From contig JAKAHW010000054.1 of NCBI GenBank assembly GCA_021825285.1, positions 1 through 6,537 of the forward strand: a stretch of DNA of 6,537 bases, in the 5' to 3' direction. The stretch comes from a bacterium. GTDB taxonomy: Bacteria; Patescibacteria; Microgenomatia; Levybacterales; GWA1-39-11. The translations under genes and the position numbers were made by a program. The first letter of the stretch is position 1. Every line of letters starts with the position of its first letter. This document shows positions 4,984 through 6,537 of this stretch, piece by piece. The notes under the pieces were generated by a model. It was given only the letters and a program-made list of their open reading frames with translations. It made no database searches and was not told where the DNA came from.

Positions 4984-5463
4984 ATGGCACGTAGTTTAAA
5001 CAGAGTAGAGTTGATAGGGAATCTTACTCGAGATCCGGAATTGAGATATACACCTCAAGGAACGGCTGTCTGCACATTTGGTTTGGCAACGAATAGAGGC
5101 TGGGTAACTGATTCGGGAGAAAAAAAAGAAGAAGTTGAATTTCACAAACTTGTTGCCTGGAACAAGCTCGCTGAGCTTTGCTCACAGCTTTTGACAAAAG
5201 GAAGAAAAGTTTTCGTTGAAGGAAGAATCACGACAAGATCCTGGACAGGTCAGGATGGAGCACAAAGGACAACAACGGAAATTGTCATAAATGACATGCT
5301 TATCCTTGATTCAAGACGTGAGCAGAAAGAAGAACCGGAAGCAGCAGATCAAAGTTTTGAAGAACCGGTGGCAGAAGAGCCAAAAGAAGAGAAAAAACCA
5401 AAAAAAGCAAAAGAGGAGCCGGAAGCCTCGGATGAAGTAAATCCGGACGATATACCGTTTTAG
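4984..5463 (+). CDS. ssb: Single-stranded DNA-binding protein
   Basis: Binds and protects single-stranded DNA during replication, repair and recombination, normally as a tetramer. The product has 159 residues. The N-terminal OB fold spans about 1-112, beginning SLNRVELIGNLTRDPELRYT, with GTAVCTFGLATNR, EFHKLVAWNKLAE and GRKVFVEGRI. The DNA-stacking aromatics are represented by Trp40, Trp59 and Trp87. Residues 113-150 form a disordered tail of Glu, Lys, Pro and Ala. The last residues DDIPF form the acidic tip through which SSB recruits partner proteins. The start ATG is preceded by AAAAAGTT rather than a Shine-Dalgarno sequence, and the same 15 bases occur at the rpsR start. It lies between the genes of the S6 and S18 partners, the usual bacterial arrangement, and 88 bases separate it from rpsR. 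Confidence 0.97.
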   Translation: MARSLNRVELIGNLTRDPELRYTPQGTAVCTFGLATNRGWVTDSGEKKEEVEFHKLVAWNKLAELCSQLLTKGRKVFVEGRITTRSWTGQDGAQRTTTEIVINDMLILDSRREQKEEPEAADQSFEEPVAEEPKEEKKPKKAKEEPEASDEVNPDDIPF

Positions 5464-5467
5464 ATTT

Positions 5468-5527
5468 TATACCTGTAACTCTTGGTGTCGTCCGACTTTG
5501 TCAGACTCGCCAGAGACTCCAGGTATA
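5468..5527 (+). promoter_or_regulatory. Structured RNA element before rpsR (possible attenuator or S18 autoregulatory site)
   Basis: Three stacked helices are visible. P1 pairs TATACCTG (5468-5475) with CAGGTATA (5520-5527), 8 perfect pairs. P2 pairs CTC and TGG (5479-5481, 5483-5485) with CCA and GAG (5510-5515), with U5482 bulged. P3 pairs GTC and GAC (5490-5492, 5494-5496) with GTC and GAC (5500-5502, 5504-5506) around a C/A mismatch, closed by a UUU loop. GCC and five T follow, so it could act as a terminator. CCG (5492-5494) lies at the mismatch. Known S6:S18 regulatory RNAs also carry a CCG but sit before rpsF, so that link is inference. An imperfect tandem repeat (AGACTCGCCAG then AGACTCCAG) forms its 3' half. 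Confidence 0.6.
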
Positions 5528-5529
5528 GC

Positions 5530-5549
5530 CTTTTTAATAAATTAAAAAG
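5530..5549 (+). repeat. AT-rich inverted repeat over the rpsR initiation region
   Basis: CTTTTTAAT (5530-5538) and ATTAAAAAG (5541-5549) are perfect complements separated by two bases. The 5' arm is the T-tract after the upstream RNA structure, and the 3' arm is the A-rich stretch directly before the rpsR ATG. Pairing could hide the start region, but an A-U helix with so small a loop is weak. Confidence 0.35.
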
Positions 5550-5551
5550 TT

Positions 5552-5803
5552 ATGGCAAAGAAAGCAAAATTAGTCAGAAGAGCAAGAAGAGTAGACGCGC
5601 CAAAAGCGTGCTTTTTTTGCAAGGAGAAAAAAGCTCCATCATTTTTGGAGTCTGAACTTCTTTCTAAGTTTACAAGTGAAAGAGGAAAGATTATGCCACG
5701 ATCAAGATCCGGTCTTTGCAGTAAGCATCAAAGGAGTTTAACCACAGAAGTAAAAAGAGCAAGATATATAGCATTTCTACCATTTATCGTTAGGCCGGAG
5801 TAG
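5552..5803 (+). CDS. rpsR: Small ribosomal subunit protein bS18, zinc-ribbon form
   Basis: S18 pairs with S6 on the 30S platform. The product has 83 residues, normal length. A basic N-terminus (1-13) precedes CFFC (Cys20, Cys23). A second pair, Cys56 and His59 in GLCSKHQ, completes a CxxC...CxxH metal site, so this is the cysteine-containing S18 type expected to bind zinc. The family core RSRSGLCSKHQRSL...VKRARYIAFLPFI is well preserved at 50-79. The start ATG is preceded by AAAAAGTT with no Shine-Dalgarno sequence. Production may be adjusted separately from S6 and SSB by the structured 88-base gap upstream. No terminator is seen after its TAG stop. Confidence 0.95.
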   Translation: MAKKAKLVRRARRVDAPKACFFCKEKKAPSFLESELLSKFTSERGKIMPRSRSGLCSKHQRSLTTEVKRARYIAFLPFIVRPE

Positions 5804-5845
5804 TAAGTAGATTGTTTAGGTTAGTCTTTAGTATTCTTAACGTTC

Positions 5846-6537
5846 ATGCAAAAAATTTTTCCCTTAAGAGGATTTCAGCTTCTATTAATTATATTAATTG
5901 CAGGTTTCGGTGGATATTATTTAGGAACTCATAACGTCAGCCTTTCCTGGAAAAATTTTAAACCAATAACAACTGTTACTTCAAAAGCTCCACCGGCAAC
6001 TCAAAATCTTGACTTAAGTCTCCTTTATAACATCGTCGATAGAATCAACCAGGATTATTACGACAAGACAAAATTGGACGCAAAAAAGCTGCTCTACGGC
6101 GCAATAAACGGAATGCTTGCGACTTTGGATGATCCCTATACGTCTTTTTTCCCTCCAAAACAAAATACAGATTTCAAAACTCAATTAGCCGGCCAATTTG
6201 AAGGAATAGGCGCAGAGCTTGGTATGTCTTCTGATAACAAAATTATGGTTGTTTCTCCGCTTGATAATAATCCCGCGCAGAAAGCAGGGGTAAGAAGCGG
6301 AGATTTGGTTTTAAAAGTAAATGGAGAATCAACGACCGGATGGACGGTCGCCCAAGCAGTTGACAAAATAAGAGGTCCAAGAGGCACGAAAGTTACCTTA
6401 ACAGTTCAACACGAAAAGGAAAAGAATTCAACGGATATAACAATTGAAAGAAATGTCATTGTTGTAAAAAGCGTTAAGGCATGGGTTAAAAAAGTTGAAT
6501 GTAAGGATTCTTCCTGTTTGGAAAACCAAAACGGCAA
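5846..6537 (+). CDS. ctpA: Carboxy-terminal processing peptidase, S41 family (truncated by window edge)
   Basis: A membrane-anchored extracytoplasmic serine protease of the CtpA/Prc type. The frame is open from ATG 5846 to the end, 230 codons. An N-terminal membrane helix lies at about 11-27 (QLLLIILIAGFGGYYLG). A helical region (57-105) carries the family signature GMLATLDDPYTSFF. A PDZ domain spans about 115-190 (FEGIGAEL, SPAQKAG-like NPAQKAGVRSGD, and VDKIRGPRGTKV). The catalytic Ser and Lys would lie beyond base 6537. Two cysteines (219 and 224) occur in a stretch after the PDZ domain where I would expect the short PSV-type strand. The start lacks a Shine-Dalgarno sequence. A possible -10 TATTCT (5832-5837) lies 8 bases before it but has no good -35, so read-through from rpsR is equally likely. 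Confidence 0.92.
   Translation, partial: MQKIFPLRGFQLLLIILIAGFGGYYLGTHNVSLSWKNFKPITTVTSKAPPATQNLDLSLLYNIVDRINQDYYDKTKLDAKKLLYGAINGMLATLDDPYTSFFPPKQNTDFKTQLAGQFEGIGAELGMSSDNKIMVVSPLDNNPAQKAGVRSGDLVLKVNGESTTGWTVAQAVDKIRGPRGTKVTLTVQHEKEKNSTDITIERNVIVVKSVKAWVKKVECKDSSCLENQNG

Noticed and set aside
166..5803. Altered genetic code, since no gene ends in TGA
   Set aside because: No conserved gene contains an in-frame TGA, and seven complete genes are too few for the lack of TGA stops to mean recoding.
6009..6020. Second copy of TTGACTTAAGTC (also at 2053-2064) as a shared operator
   Set aside because: It lies inside the ctpA coding sequence (residues around 54-58). A repeated 12-mer is expected by chance in a window of this size.
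1..6537. CRISPR array, tRNA genes, insertion sequences, attachment sites or replication origin
   Set aside because: No spaced repeats, tRNA cloverleaf, transposase, terminal repeats or DnaA-box cluster were seen on either strand.

Overview
The window is AT-rich, compact, single-copy bacterial chromosome. Several features suggest a Candidate Phyla Radiation (Patescibacteria) bacterium, most likely of the Microgenomates type: tight gene spacing, almost no Shine-Dalgarno sequences, a short S6, two membrane-anchored PDZ proteases, and a small Ala/Gln/Glu-rich protein of unknown function. This placement is an inference from style, not from a search. All stop codons seen are TAA or TAG and no gene is interrupted by an in-frame TGA, so nothing indicates a changed genetic code.

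Left part (1-2041, minus strand). Reading leftwards, a small unknown protein gene (2003-1557) is followed by hisS (histidyl-tRNA synthetase, 1386-166). The start of an EamA/DMT-family transporter gene (179 to beyond base 1) overlaps the last 14 bases of hisS. The 170 bases between the unknown gene and hisS are the most interesting part of the window. They hold a well-formed promoter, a possible 14-residue leader peptide with one His codon, and an intrinsic terminator (CCGCC-GAAA-GGCGG plus T6). A second GGCGGC directly after the leader-peptide stop could pair with the terminator's 5' arm. Together these look like a ribosome-controlled attenuator of hisS. A competing extended -10 downstream of the terminator means hisS may also have its own promoter.

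Middle part (2042-4593). An 85-base divergent promoter region serves the unknown gene and an HtrA/DegP-type serine protease (2089-3213, plus). A long minus-strand gene (4552-3149) converges on htrA and overlaps it by 65 bases. It encodes a protein with four XRE-type helix-turn-helix domains in a row, an unusual architecture.

Right part (4594-6537, plus strand). The classic rpsF-ssb-rpsR cluster (S6, single-strand DNA-binding protein, zinc-ribbon form of S18) is followed by a truncated CtpA/S41 peptidase gene. An extended -10 promoter and a small hairpin precede rpsF. An 88-base gap before rpsR holds a strong multi-helix RNA structure followed by a T-tract, a candidate regulatory element or attenuator for S18.

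Across the window, four predicted -10 boxes end only 7-12 bases before the first start codon. This suggests that leaderless or near-leaderless transcripts are common here. No tRNA, rRNA, CRISPR array or mobile element was seen.
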